Assembly: GCA_030613915.1 (NCBI GenBank)
Contig: JAUWKY010000018.1
Span: 1-12,912, forward strand
Direction of reading: 5' to 3'
Length of the DNA stretch: 12,912 nt
From: Syntrophobacterales bacterium
GTDB lineage: Bacteria > Desulfobacterota > Syntrophobacteria > BM002
Translations under genes and position numbers: made by a program
Shown here: in pieces, positions 6,114 to 12,912 of the stretch
Layout: every line of letters begins with the position of its first letter
Numbering within the stretch: the first letter of the stretch is position 1
The notes under the pieces: generated by a model
Database searches by the model: none
Seen by the model: the letters and a program-made list of their open reading frames with translations, nothing else
Told to the model about the DNA's origin: nothing

Positions 6114-6941
6114 TTGTCTAAGATAACTAAGAATGAGGAACACTTAAGTCGAATTTTGGAACAGCTGATAGAAACCACTGGAGAAGTGGAGATAGCTATA
6201 GAGACGCTGGCGGTCGACCAGGGTATCCCCAAGAGGGTGGCGGAGGCACTCGCATGTGGTCTGGACATTTTTCCCAAGCGGTACAAGGCAAACGCGGGCA
6301 CTTTGGGCTCTGAGGGCCAGAAAAGACTTTTACAATCTAAAGTTTTGGTTGCTGGTTTGGGTGGACTGGGTGGCCACGCTGTCGAGCAACTTGTCCGTTG
6401 TGGCGTCGGTGAACTGGTTGGAGTTGACGCAGATAATTTCGATGAGACCAATCTTAACCGCCAGCTCTACTCCGACATTAACTCGATTGGCCTCAGCAAG
6501 ACAGAAGCTGCCAGAAATAGGGTTGCCAAGATAAATGACGCAGTGGAATTCTACCCTCTTACTCGCAAATTGGAAGATCTGGAGAGTGATGCCTATAATG
6601 GCGTGGACCTGATTTTCGACTGCCTCGACACCATTACCTCAAGACTCCATCTTCAAGACATAGGTGAGCGTTATAGCATTCCTCTTATCCACGGCGCTAT
6701 TGGGGGTTGGTTCGGACAAGTGGCCGTTGTCTGGCCCGGAAGCAAGCTGTTGAGCAACATCTACGGAACGAAACGGGAGGGAATCGAGAAGACTTTTGGA
6801 AACCCGCCCTTTACTCCCGCGTTTATTGCGACTTTGATGGTGAGCGAGGGAATCAAGCTCCTGCTGGGGAAAAAGAAAAGAGAGAACACAGTCCTTTTTG
6901 CTGATCTGCTCAACAATCAGTGGCAATATATTACTCTCTAA
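6114..6941 (+). CDS. ThiF/MoeB/HesA-family adenylyltransferase (E1-like)
   Basis: Enzymes of this family adenylate the C-terminal glycine of MoaD/ThiS-like proteins with ATP. The TTG at 6114 is chosen as start because GGGAGG (6103-6108) sits five bases upstream and it follows the MoaD-like stop by one base; product 275 residues. An N-terminal helical extension of about 65 residues ends in KRYKANAGTLGSEGQKRLL. The nucleotide-binding loop is VLVAGLGGLGGHAVEQL, followed by GVDADNFDETNLNRQLY with the conserved Asp and Arg, and by DCLDTITSRLHL. The two CxxC pairs that bind zinc in classical MoeB and ThiF are absent: the C-terminal part reads SNIYGTKREGIEKTFGNPPF. No obvious catalytic cysteine is seen there either. 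This suggests a zinc-free subtype that may only adenylate. Confidence 0.9.
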   Translation: MSKITKNEEHLSRILEQLIETTGEVEIAIETLAVDQGIPKRVAEALACGLDIFPKRYKANAGTLGSEGQKRLLQSKVLVAGLGGLGGHAVEQLVRCGVGELVGVDADNFDETNLNRQLYSDINSIGLSKTEAARNRVAKINDAVEFYPLTRKLEDLESDAYNGVDLIFDCLDTITSRLHLQDIGERYSIPLIHGAIGGWFGQVAVVWPGSKLLSNIYGTKREGIEKTFGNPPFTPAFIATLMVSEGIKLLLGKKKRENTVLFADLLNNQWQYITL

Positions 6942-6958
6942 AGGATGACTTTTTTGGA

Positions 6959-6987
6959 TTTACATTGTCCTCATTGAAATGTAGTAT
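6959..6987 (+). promoter_or_regulatory. Predicted sigma-70 promoter for the PilZ gene
   Basis: TTTACA (6959-6964, five of six consensus bases) and TAGTAT (6982-6987, four of six) are separated by 17 bases. It lies in the 139-base gap before the PilZ gene. Confidence 0.45.
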
Positions 6988-7080
6988 ATGTATCCTAGCG
7001 TTTTTCAATACCAGACCGCATTTTGAAGATCGTCATTAAGATTTACCACCTCCTTTACCAACTCATCAGAGGATACAGCA

Positions 7081-7584
7081 ATGGAAGAAGGGCGAAAGAG
7101 GAGAAAGTGCCCGCGAATTCCGGTCTATCTGGACGTGCGGGTTGATCAGCAAGACGGAATCGTGGTGAAAGGAAAGGTGATAAATTTAAGCACGGAAGGC
7201 ATTTGTATCAAAACAGACGACCCTGTGTTCGCCAATGAGGAGATTACGGTTGAATTCTTACTGCCGGACACCCTCACTTCTGTCCGTCTCGGTGGACAGG
7301 TGGTATGGTATCGCTATGATACCAAGACAGTGGAAAAGAAGGATCAGGTTCATTTTTCTGGTGTCCAATTCCTGGATATTGTAGAAAGCTATCGGAGTCT
7401 TATTCGCTATTTTACCCTGAAGATGCTTCACGATGTGGAGCTGGTGCGTGAGCAAGGAATAGAGCGAGTGCTCAGTGACGTTCTCAATCTGCCCCCCAAA
7501 GAGAGAAAGACCGCCCTCAACATCCTCACCCACAAGGGATTCATCACCGAGGAACAAAGAGAAGAGCTTGATCATGGCAATTAG
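7081..7584 (+). CDS. PilZ-domain protein, predicted c-di-GMP receptor
   Basis: The 167-residue protein begins with a PilZ domain, which binds the second messenger cyclic di-GMP. Both ligand motifs are present: an Arg-rich RKRRKCPR (residues 5-12, giving RxxxR at R8 and R12) and NLSTEG (35-40, matching D/N-x-S-x-x-G). The beta-barrel extends to about residue 95, including VRLGGQVVWYRYD and FSGVQFLDI. A helical C-terminal tail (about 100-167) has no recognised domain and ends in KGFITEEQREELDHGN, which may be a dimerisation or output segment. The ATG has AGAGGA about eight bases upstream. The gene stands alone and converges on the broken sirtuin gene. Output could be motility, exopolysaccharide or adhesion; context does not decide. 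Confidence 0.88.
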   Translation: MEEGRKRRKCPRIPVYLDVRVDQQDGIVVKGKVINLSTEGICIKTDDPVFANEEITVEFLLPDTLTSVRLGGQVVWYRYDTKTVEKKDQVHFSGVQFLDIVESYRSLIRYFTLKMLHDVELVREQGIERVLSDVLNLPPKERKTALNILTHKGFITEEQREELDHGN

Positions 7585-7600
7585 TTCGCACTTCATTGAG

Positions 7601-7702
7601 GCGTAAGGCATAAGGCGTAAGGCACAAGGAGGGGATAAGTGATATATGATTGTTATTTCCTTGTGCCCTGCGTCTTGCGCCTTAAGCCATCTCCTCTTAC
7701 GC
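7601..7702. repeat. Inverted pair of tandem heptamer arrays (GCRYAAG)
   Basis: Four heptamers run in tandem at 7601-7628: GCGTAAG, GCATAAG, GCGTAAG, GCACAAG. The opposite strand of 7659-7686 reads GCTTAAG, GCGCAAG, ACGCAGG, GCACAAG, and a lone CTTACGC at 7696-7702 is another inverted unit. The innermost arms GGCACAAGGA (7621-7630) and TCCTTGTGCC (7658-7667) pair perfectly, so the region can fold into a long hairpin. It lies between the convergent PilZ and sirtuin genes and could end transcription from both sides. GCGTAAGGCATA recurs exactly at 8881-8892. Confidence 0.7.
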
Positions 7703-7722
7703 CTGGACTTTTGACTGTGTTT

Positions 7723-8472
7723 CTACCTCTGAGCCACCATGGTTTCAACCTCTTCCATCAACTGGGTCATCACCTCACTGGCCTTGCCCTGTAGAAAGAT
7801 GTCCGTCAAGTAATTGGTGAGAACAGTGGATTCCACATTAATTTCTATGACAGTTGCACCTGCCATTTTAGCCGTTTGGGGGATGGTATTTGCCGGAGCC
7901 ACCTCGCCTGAAGTACCCAAGACCAAAAGCGCACCACAGTCAGAGGCCAAGTCATAAGACTCCTGCAAGGCTTTGCGAGGAATGGGCTCTCCAAAAAAAA
8001 CCACATCAGGCTTGAGTATTTTGCCGCAGTCGCATTTTGGGGGTCCCTGCCCTTCTATTTCATTAGCGTTGTATCGCTGATTACACCTGAGGCAAGAAAG
8101 AGTTTTGGCGTTACCGTGGTATTCAATGACACGTGAGGCGCCACCTTCTTGGTGTAGGTTGTCTATATTTTGCGTGATAATGGCTTGCAGCAATCCCATC
8201 TGTTGGAGTTGACCGAGTCCCGTGTGGGCAGGGTTGGGGCGGGCGCTGGCAAGAAGAGCAGAAACCTCCTCCAGCATCTGCCAGACTTATTTCGGATCTG
8301 CCTGAAACGCTTCAATAGTGGCGTACTCTATGGGGTCAAAACGTTCCCAAAGGCCACCGCGGCTACGAAAATCCGGAATTCCCGATTCAACTGATATACC
8401 TGCCCCGGTGAGAGCCAAAGTTTTCTTGGATTGACAGATAACCTGTGCTGCCCTTGTTATTCTTTCTTGCAT
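7723..8472 (-). pseudogene. Sir2-family NAD-dependent deacylase, interrupted by an in-frame TAA
   Basis: Sirtuins remove acetyl or longer acyl groups from protein lysines using NAD. The reading frame from the ATG at 8472 (AGAGGA just upstream) gives 61 residues with the NAD-binding GAGISVESGIPDFRSRGGLW. A TAA follows at 8289-8287, where homologues typically continue DP-x-x-VW. The same frame then reads VWQMLEEVSALL to the stop at 7723. The second part holds TQNIDNLHQ, the catalytic histidine in YHG, zinc cysteines (CLRC and CDCG), and GTSGEVAP. Reading the TAA as one residue gives a normal length of about 249. A single base change (for example GAA or AAA to TAA) explains it. No frame shift is present. 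A sequencing error or a truly inactive gene are both possible. Confidence 0.9.
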
Positions 8473-8535
8473 TTGGATCCTCTGCCTCCTGGGGTTTAAT
8501 ATGGTGCTCGGATCAATAGGTAATGTGTACTATGA

Positions 8536-8781
8536 GGAACAGTAAATATCTAGCCCGGATATTTCACGAATTGCCTGCTCCGACCGCGGATATGACCGTC
8601 ATTCTCTCCGAGCTGTAGGCTCTACGAGCCGGAAGCCTGGCGTCCTCGGGTGTCGGACCCTGCGACGTACTGTTCAAGTACGCCTCGGATCCAACCCCCT
8701 GCGGTTGCCCGGTGGCACGCTCTTCTCCACGGTCTCGCCACGAAAATTCGTGAAATACCCGGGCTAGCGTTTAGTTCCACG
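8536..8781. repeat. Palindromic intergenic element with 23-bp inverted arms
   Basis: The segment 8550-8572 is the reverse complement of 8745-8767 at 22 of 23 positions; each arm has CTAGCCCGG at its outer end and TTTCACGAATT at its inner end. Weaker inverse similarity continues outward to GGAAC at 8537-8541 and GTTCC near 8775. The 172-base interior contains smaller hairpins: GGCTC/GAGCC at 8618-8630 and CGTAC/GTACG at 8666-8682. There is no coding capacity for a transposase and no clear target duplication. It resembles a non-autonomous mobile or dispersed repeat element, in the gap between the sirtuin and cysQ genes. Confidence 0.75.
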
Positions 8782-8907
8782 AGTGGTTTCGCGGGAGATC
8801 TTTTGCTTGCGAAATGTTTTCAGCTCCGGTAGGTTACCATGGATTGAGACAGAGAGGAGTTAGTAGCCGGTGGCCAGCAGGCGTAAGGCATAGAGCATGG
8901 AGTTCAA

Positions 8908-9020
8908 AGGTTTCAGTGTTCAGGACAGATGGAGGTTTCAGTGTTCAGGTTTCAGTTTTTTTGTTCTTCTTCCCTGACACCTGGAACCCTGAGATTTGGT
9001 ACTTGGAGTTTGGGATTTCA
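8908..9020. repeat. Heptamer-based direct and inverted repeats upstream of cysQ
   Basis: A perfect 17-base direct repeat, AGGTTTCAGTGTTCAGG, occurs at 8908-8924 and 8933-8949. Within it GGTTTCA and GTGTTCA are adjacent heptamers. An inverse relative, CCTGACACCTGGAACCCTGA, lies at 8973-8992 beyond a T-run. A separate tandem array follows at 8993-9020: GATTTGG, TACTTGG, AGTTTGG, GATTTCA. The arrays end about 20 bases before the cysQ start and may lie in its leader. Confidence 0.65.
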
Positions 9021-9041
9021 TATTAGAAAGGTGGTAGAAAT

Positions 9042-9935
9042 TTGCGCGCATTGCTAGAAAACTGCTTGGTGTCGGCTCTGATAGCGGCCAAGAAGGCTGG
9101 AGAAGCAATACTTGAGGTCTATCATGGCGAAATTGACGTCTCATACAAAGAAGATGATTCACCCCTGACTCTCGCTGACAAACGTGCTCACAGTGCTATT
9201 GCAAGCCATCTATCGTCGGACTCCACAAGTAGCATTCCCGTCCTCAGTGAAGAGGGGAAACATACTCCATACGAAGAGAGAAAGGGGTGGGAATATTATT
9301 GGCTCGTGGATCCTCTGGACGGGACCAAAGAATTTGTAAAACGATCAGACGAGTTTACCGTGAATATAGCGTTAATTAAGAAAAACAGACCGGTGTTGGG
9401 CGTTGTTTTCCTCCCAGCTATAGGCTGTTTGTACTTCGCCGCTGAGGGACTTGGTTCTTACAAGTTGGAGGATGTGGGGGCAATCGGGCAACTAGTGGCT
9501 GGTGCGGGGGAGTTCTCTGATGAAAATAAGACACTAAAGGCTTTAATTGAGACGGCCATTAGACTGCCCGTACAGCAGTCTTTCAAAAAGTCTCCGGACC
9601 AATTGAATTTAGTTGGGAGTCGTTCGCACGGCACAGAAGCGCTTTCCGACTTCGTTGAGAAGATGAAGCAGCAGTATAAAAAGGTGGATTTTGTTCCTGC
9701 CGGCAGTGCCCTTAAACTCTGCCTTGTGGCTGAAGGCAGTGCTGACCTATACCCTAGATTCGGCCCCACCATGGAGTGGGACACTGCGGCCGGCCATTGC
9801 GTGGTGGAACAAAGCGGCGGAAAAGTGGTGGACATGAAAAAAAAGGCCCCACTTGACTATAATAAGAGGGACCTGCATAATTCTTACTTTGTCTGTATCG
9901 CAAAACACTTCAGAGAAGTAAGCTTGCCGCTTTAG
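9042..9935 (+). CDS. cysQ: 3'(2'),5'-bisphosphate nucleotidase (CysQ-like, inositol monophosphatase family)
   Basis: CysQ removes the 3' phosphate from phosphoadenosine phosphate (PAP), the by-product of sulfate assimilation and carrier-protein activation. The 297-residue protein has all metal-site motifs of the lithium-sensitive phosphatase family: DSPLTLADKRAH (39-50), LSEEG (69-72 region), WLVDPLDGTKEFVKR (87-101) and MEWDTAAGH (244-252). The segment DGTKEF and the phrase VGSRSH (191-196) favour CysQ over inositol monophosphatase. The predicted start is a TTG at 9042, with AAAGGTGG at about eight bases; no better ATG fits before the conserved N-terminal helix. It is followed after 44 bases by an SH3b lipoprotein gene in the same direction. 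Confidence 0.92.
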   Translation: MRALLENCLVSALIAAKKAGEAILEVYHGEIDVSYKEDDSPLTLADKRAHSAIASHLSSDSTSSIPVLSEEGKHTPYEERKGWEYYWLVDPLDGTKEFVKRSDEFTVNIALIKKNRPVLGVVFLPAIGCLYFAAEGLGSYKLEDVGAIGQLVAGAGEFSDENKTLKALIETAIRLPVQQSFKKSPDQLNLVGSRSHGTEALSDFVEKMKQQYKKVDFVPAGSALKLCLVAEGSADLYPRFGPTMEWDTAAGHCVVEQSGGKVVDMKKKAPLDYNKRDLHNSYFVCIAKHFREVSLPL

Positions 9936-9979
9936 CCCATTTGACCCTGATTCGCAGATGATCTTGAGGAGTTAGTACA

Positions 9980-10561
9980 TTGGTGCACCCGAGGATGATA
10001 TTGTTTTTCGCCATGGCCTTGGTGGCGTTTGTAGCTGTGAACTGCGCCAGCGGCAGCAAGGATAGACAGGATGGATCAAAGAAGCGAGCCGCTTATATAC
10101 CGGAGGAGATCCCAGCCAATTTGCTCCCTACTATGGCTGTTGGAGTGGATGAGTGTTACATCTTTGTGAGACCGGACGGGGATGCACCCTTTTTTGGCCC
10201 TCTGAGAAAAGGGGAGAACATCAAGAAAATAGATGTTGGAAGATCCTGGATTCTGATCTGGACCCCAAGACTCCGAATCTCCGGCTGGGTCAGGAAACAC
10301 CAAGTATATCTCATCCATAAGGAGATTTCGCCCAAGGAGACCATTCCCACCAAATACCTTACCATCCTGCACATCCTGAAGAAACGGGTGAATATTAGGA
10401 AGGCGGCTTCAACACGGTCTCGGATTGTTTATAAAGCCAGGCAGCGGCAGGAATATCTGTTGTTGGATGCAAAGAGGGGCTGGTACCAGATATGGGTACC
10501 TCAGGTGAAGAAAAGGGGTTGGGTTGCGGGGAAGTTGGTCGTCAAACAGCACAGAAAGTGA
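9980..10561 (+). CDS. Exported SH3b-domain protein, probable lipoprotein
   Basis: The 193-residue product starts with a signal peptide (MILFFAMALVAFVAVNC) whose Cys22 may be lipidated; the lipobox VAVNC is imperfect, having Asn before the Cys. Two bacterial SH3-like domains follow, at about 50-113 and 127-192. The second has the hallmark KKRVNIRKAASTRSRIVYKA and ends RGWVAGKLV; the first has the parallel ISGWVRKHQV. Such domains often bind cell wall or periplasmic partners. The TTG at 9980 is preferred as start because GAGGAG lies eight bases upstream; the inner ATG at 9995 has its Shine-Dalgarno-like sequence too close. The gene may share a transcript with cysQ and converges with the DUF3568-like gene, with only seven bases between stops. 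Confidence 0.82.
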   Translation: MVHPRMILFFAMALVAFVAVNCASGSKDRQDGSKKRAAYIPEEIPANLLPTMAVGVDECYIFVRPDGDAPFFGPLRKGENIKKIDVGRSWILIWTPRLRISGWVRKHQVYLIHKEISPKETIPTKYLTILHILKKRVNIRKAASTRSRIVYKARQRQEYLLLDAKRGWYQIWVPQVKKRGWVAGKLVVKQHRK

Positions 10562-10568
10562 GATTTTT

Positions 10569-11003
10569 CTAGGTTACCAGTTTTTCCGCTATTTTTGTGG
10601 TTCGCTGGACTATTTCTGTAGCGGTTGCTTTGTCCCTTTTCACCAGACCTTCTCCAGCCTTGATCTCAATGCGGGTCAATTTAGAAGTGATTTTTTTCAG
10701 TTTTATTACAACTTCCAAATCGTCCGCCGTGGCGAAAATTTTTTCGCCATTCTCGATTTTTTTAACCTTCTCCACATCGATGACCATCTTGCACAGCGTT
10801 ACCAGAAGGGCTTTTTTCACCCGGTCGTAGTCATAGGAAACCGTCTTAGCAACTGGGGTCGATGCGAAGTACTCAGCGCCACCGGCAACGCCTGACCCTA
10901 CAGTGCCGAGAGCGCCCACTGCCAAAGCACAGCCACTGAGCGCAAACATAAGAAAAAGCCCCAACATGAGGGGCCGGATTGAGCTTTTCCTGTAAATTTT
11001 CAT
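10569..11003 (-). CDS. DUF3568-like lipoprotein
   Basis: This small lipoprotein of 144 residues has an N-terminal signal MKIYRKSSIRPLMLGLFLMF ending in the clear lipobox LSGC (Cys25). A Gly/Ala-rich stretch (ALAVGALGTVGSGVAGGAEY) follows and then about 90 residues that alternate beta strands and helices. The region from VSYDYDRVKKALLVTL to TRIEIKAGEG resembles DUF3568 proteins, an uncharacterised family of exported proteins. The ATG at 11003 is chosen since it puts the signal peptide at the N-terminus; a TTG at 11081 would add an unlikely 26-residue leader. The ribosome binding site is weak. Function is unknown; location is presumably the inner leaflet of the outer membrane. Confidence 0.75.
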   Translation of the reverse strand: MKIYRKSSIRPLMLGLFLMFALSGCALAVGALGTVGSGVAGGAEYFASTPVAKTVSYDYDRVKKALLVTLCKMVIDVEKVKKIENGEKIFATADDLEVVIKLKKITSKLTRIEIKAGEGLVKRDKATATEIVQRTTKIAEKLVT

Positions 11004-11124
11004 GGGTACCGTTTCGTTTCGTTGAGCACAATAGATATGTGATTGCGTCTCCGAAACTGCATAGAGCAAGCAGTGTGCCAAACGTTACTGGAACAATTAA
11101 TTCTTAAAAATCAATATTTTACAT

Positions 11125-11184
11125 AAATGGACACTCTTTGGCTCTCAACAGGTACCGCCGGATTGAGGCCAAGAGTGCCCATTT
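11125..11184 (-). terminator. Imperfect inverted repeat after the vWA gene, possible terminator
   Basis: The arms 11125-11147 and 11163-11184 are inverse copies over about 20 bases with a few mismatches (AAATGG, CACTCTT and GGC blocks match). They lie about 50 bases after the vWA stop on the - strand. The sequence after the hairpin on that strand is A/T-rich but lacks a clean T-run, so a terminator is only likely. It could also be a small repeat element. Confidence 0.5.
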
Positions 11185-11234
11185 GTGTCACTCAGGTTTG
11201 AAGCAGAACTCGCTCTTCGAAGTTGGGAGTCAAC

Positions 11235-11882
11235 TCAACCTTCGAATATGTTTTCCAGCCGTTCCAGATCATTGACGACTCGCCAGGTGCCGCCACCTGC
11301 CTCAACACGCGCTTGCCAGTCTGCAACCCGCTTGTAGTATTCGCGGGGATCAACGTTGTCGCTACGCAGCTTCGTGACGTTTAAAGCAACGACGTTGCAA
11401 CCATCCATCTGGATGGGAAAATCGCGGATGTGCCCTTTGACCAACTCTTCTTTAAGATCTGAGAATATGAGGATGTACTTCTGTCCCGCTCCGGCCTCGT
11501 TTAAAAACTCCACTGACTGCAAGACTCCGCCGGTAATGTCTGTGTAGGCACTGCCCTTTGCAGTCTGTACGAAGTTGTCGATTTTCTGTTTGAACAGACG
11601 TTTCTGTTGGTTTGCTACCGATGGGCGTGTGTCAAAGGTCATTTTGGCCACAATGTCCTTTTCACTGAAGCTTCCACTGTCAATGCGTGCCACCGCCATA
11701 CTGTCTCCGGGTTGTAAAGTACCAAGGAGGTAGTTGATAATCGCTTCAGCTCGCTTCAACTCTTTCTTATACGTGCCCGAGGTGTCCAGAAGCATGTACA
11801 CCCCCCTGGAATGACTGCTGGTATCAGGACAGCCCCACATGAATGGTAAAAGAACCAGTATTAGGGCCAGATACTTTTTCAT
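11235..11882 (-). CDS. von Willebrand factor type A domain lipoprotein
   Basis: The 215-residue protein has a lipoprotein signal (MKKYLALILVLLPFMWGC, Cys18) followed directly by a vWA domain. MIDAS-type metal residues are visible: DTSGT (33-37, with Thr where the second Ser is usual), YTDITGG (113-119) and FSDLKEE (140-146). YILIFSDL is the typical fourth strand. The domain would sit in the periplasm, anchored by lipid, and bind a protein partner through a metal ion. The ATG at 11882 overlaps the stop of the upstream membrane-protein gene by one base (TGATG) and has AGGAGGAGG just upstream; a GTG one codon earlier is the alternative. The tight coupling implies that the two products act together. 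No substrate or pathway is known. Confidence 0.85.
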   Translation of the reverse strand: MKKYLALILVLLPFMWGCPDTSSHSRGVYMLLDTSGTYKKELKRAEAIINYLLGTLQPGDSMAVARIDSGSFSEKDIVAKMTFDTRPSVANQQKRLFKQKIDNFVQTAKGSAYTDITGGVLQSVEFLNEAGAGQKYILIFSDLKEELVKGHIRDFPIQMDGCNVVALNVTKLRSDNVDPREYYKRVADWQARVEAGGGTWRVVNDLERLENIFEG

Positions 11883-12912
11883 CACGACACCTCCTCCTCT
11901 ATTATGATCTCAGTTGGTTGTTTCTTGTCCCTGATCAGATTTTCCACCCAGAGCGGCGGAAAAATAAACAGGTCGTAAATATTCACCAGCAACTCGCCAC
12001 AATAACGGCTTACGTTTCCCAGCAAGCGAAGGACGAAGGAGAGCCAGCGCAAAACCGCGGTTGTTGTAACACCCAATACAGTGCGGGAAGACTGAACAAA
12101 AGACTCGAGCGGTATGGCCACAAATGTCAGGGCAAAGGGCAGAACAAAGCCCATTACCATCTGGCCCACAGTTGGGATCCAGCTATTCACCGCACCGCCA
12201 GTTGCTTCCACAGCTGCAAGTGAGTGTCTCAAAGCCTGCATATCTGCGGCGATCTGATCTCGCATGAACGCCAGTGCGGACTCGACGCTTGCCAGGATAA
12301 ATAAGATGCTGAAGGTAATCCAAATCATGCGAGTGCGCATCTTGTCATCCATTTGACCTATAATTGGGAACAACCTGGTAATACGGAGTGATTCCATCAA
12401 GTAGAGGCCCATGGCAACTTCAACCAGAATGATCACCAGGGCGGCAACGTTGGCGGTTTTGAAGTTGCCAATATAACTTCCGCCTCCAACCATCTCCGAC
12501 ATGGGAAGAGCAATGAGGTTGAAGTTAATTACTGCACCCCCTATGGCGATGAGCAGGACGAAGCCGGAGATAAAAAACTGGGTGAGGGATGAGGCAGTTA
12601 ACATTCGCGCTGCCTTGTCAGTCTGCTCCCGTATTTCCTCGTATTCAGTCATCCGGTTGTCGATTACCCTGGCACGCTCGTGTAATCCAGTTATGGTCTT
12701 GCCCACTTGTTCAAGGGTTTGAGCCATTCGGCGCCAGTAGGGCATCATTTTCTTCAAAAGATTGTGACGTACAGCTACATTCTTTCGATGCTCTTCCAAG
12801 GTGGTCTTGTACTGAGAAACAGTGGTTTTATGTATTTCAGTTAAAATGTTGGCAACCGTACCGTCACCCTGATTAGGAAGCTTTGCCACCGCTTCTACTG
12901 CACCTACCCAAC
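11882..12912 (-). CDS. Multi-pass membrane protein of unknown function (5' end beyond window)
   Basis: The open frame runs to the window edge, so the true start is probably outside; an in-frame GTG at 12889 has no clear ribosome binding site. Counting from that GTG, residues 15-97 are strongly helical and probably coiled coil. Hydrophobic segments lie near 104-125, 147-168, 189-209 and 244-266, with a less certain amphipathic or membrane stretch at 275-312. The tail ends in the acidic EIIIEEEVS. An even number of segments would put both ends in the cytoplasm. The arrangement of a long coiled coil before four helices recalls proton-channel or scaffold proteins, but no MotA, TolQ or other signature is seen. 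It is coupled to the vWA lipoprotein gene by a one-base overlap. Confidence 0.75.
   Translation of the reverse strand, partial: WVGAVEAVAKLPNQGDGTVANILTEIHKTTVSQYKTTLEEHRKNVAVRHNLLKKMMPYWRRMAQTLEQVGKTITGLHERARVIDNRMTEYEEIREQTDKAARMLTASSLTQFFISGFVLLIAIGGAVINFNLIALPMSEMVGGGSYIGNFKTANVAALVIILVEVAMGLYLMESLRITRLFPIIGQMDDKMRTRMIWITFSILFILASVESALAFMRDQIAADMQALRHSLAAVEATGGAVNSWIPTVGQMVMGFVLPFALTFVAIPLESFVQSSRTVLGVTTTAVLRWLSFVLRLLGNVSRYCGELLVNIYDLFIFPPLWVENLIRDKKQPTEIIIEEEVS

Noticed and set aside
7601..7702. CRISPR array
   Set aside because: The repeated units are seven bases long and directly adjacent, with no spacers, and no cas genes are present.
8287..8289. Programmed readthrough or recoding of the sirtuin TAA
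   Set aside because: TAA is not a selenocysteine or pyrrolysine codon, no recoding structure was seen, and TAA ends other genes in this window normally.
8650..8832. 60-codon frame inside and beyond the palindromic element
   Set aside because: It overlaps an inverted arm and internal hairpins; there is no ribosome binding site and no homology signal.

Overview
The window looks like a chromosomal stretch from an environmental, probably anaerobic Gram-negative bacterium. Lipoprotein signal peptides, a DUF3568-type lipoprotein, a PilZ protein, a MoaD/ThiF pair and intergenic tandem heptamers together suggest Desulfobacterota, Nitrospirota or a similar lineage. No phylogenetic marker is present, so this is a weak inference. 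No rRNA, tRNA, CRISPR array or intact transposase was seen.

Layout. (1) 1-2583, + strand: the end of a carbohydrate-type ABC importer operon, with a MalK/UgpC-like ATPase cut by the window edge and then MalF-like and MalG-like permeases, closed by a terminator. (2) 2584-3642: about 1 kb without a conventional gene. It holds a candidate structured RNA ending in a terminator, then a compact unit of promoter, 49-codon basic ORF and strong terminator, then a promoter for the next gene. (3) 3643-5455, +: an A/T-rich class I methyltransferase and a beta-hydroxyacid dehydrogenase. (4) 5456-5887: a second copy of the structured element with its terminator, then a promoter. (5) 5888-6941, +: a MoaD/ThiS-like sulfur carrier and a ThiF/MoeB/HesA-like E1 enzyme, separated by one base. 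(6) 7081-7584, +: a PilZ protein. (7) 7723-8472, - strand: a sirtuin interrupted by an in-frame TAA. (8) 8473-9041: a palindromic element with 23-bp near-perfect inverted arms, then tandem heptamer repeats. (9) 9042-10561, +: a CysQ-type phosphatase and an SH3b lipoprotein. (10) 10569-12912, -: a DUF3568-like lipoprotein, a vWA lipoprotein and a multi-TM membrane protein; the last two overlap by one base and the membrane gene runs off the window.

How the genes relate. Three functional pairs or groups are clear from gene order: the sugar importer, the sulfur-carrier/activating-enzyme pair, and the membrane protein/vWA lipoprotein pair. The rest looks like single-gene or two-gene housekeeping units separated by regulatory or repeat-rich spacers. 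The most interesting material is in those spacers: two copies of a hairpin-plus-terminator element with one compensatory base-pair change, a self-contained small-protein unit, a palindromic element, and several heptamer arrays, some arranged as inverted pairs.
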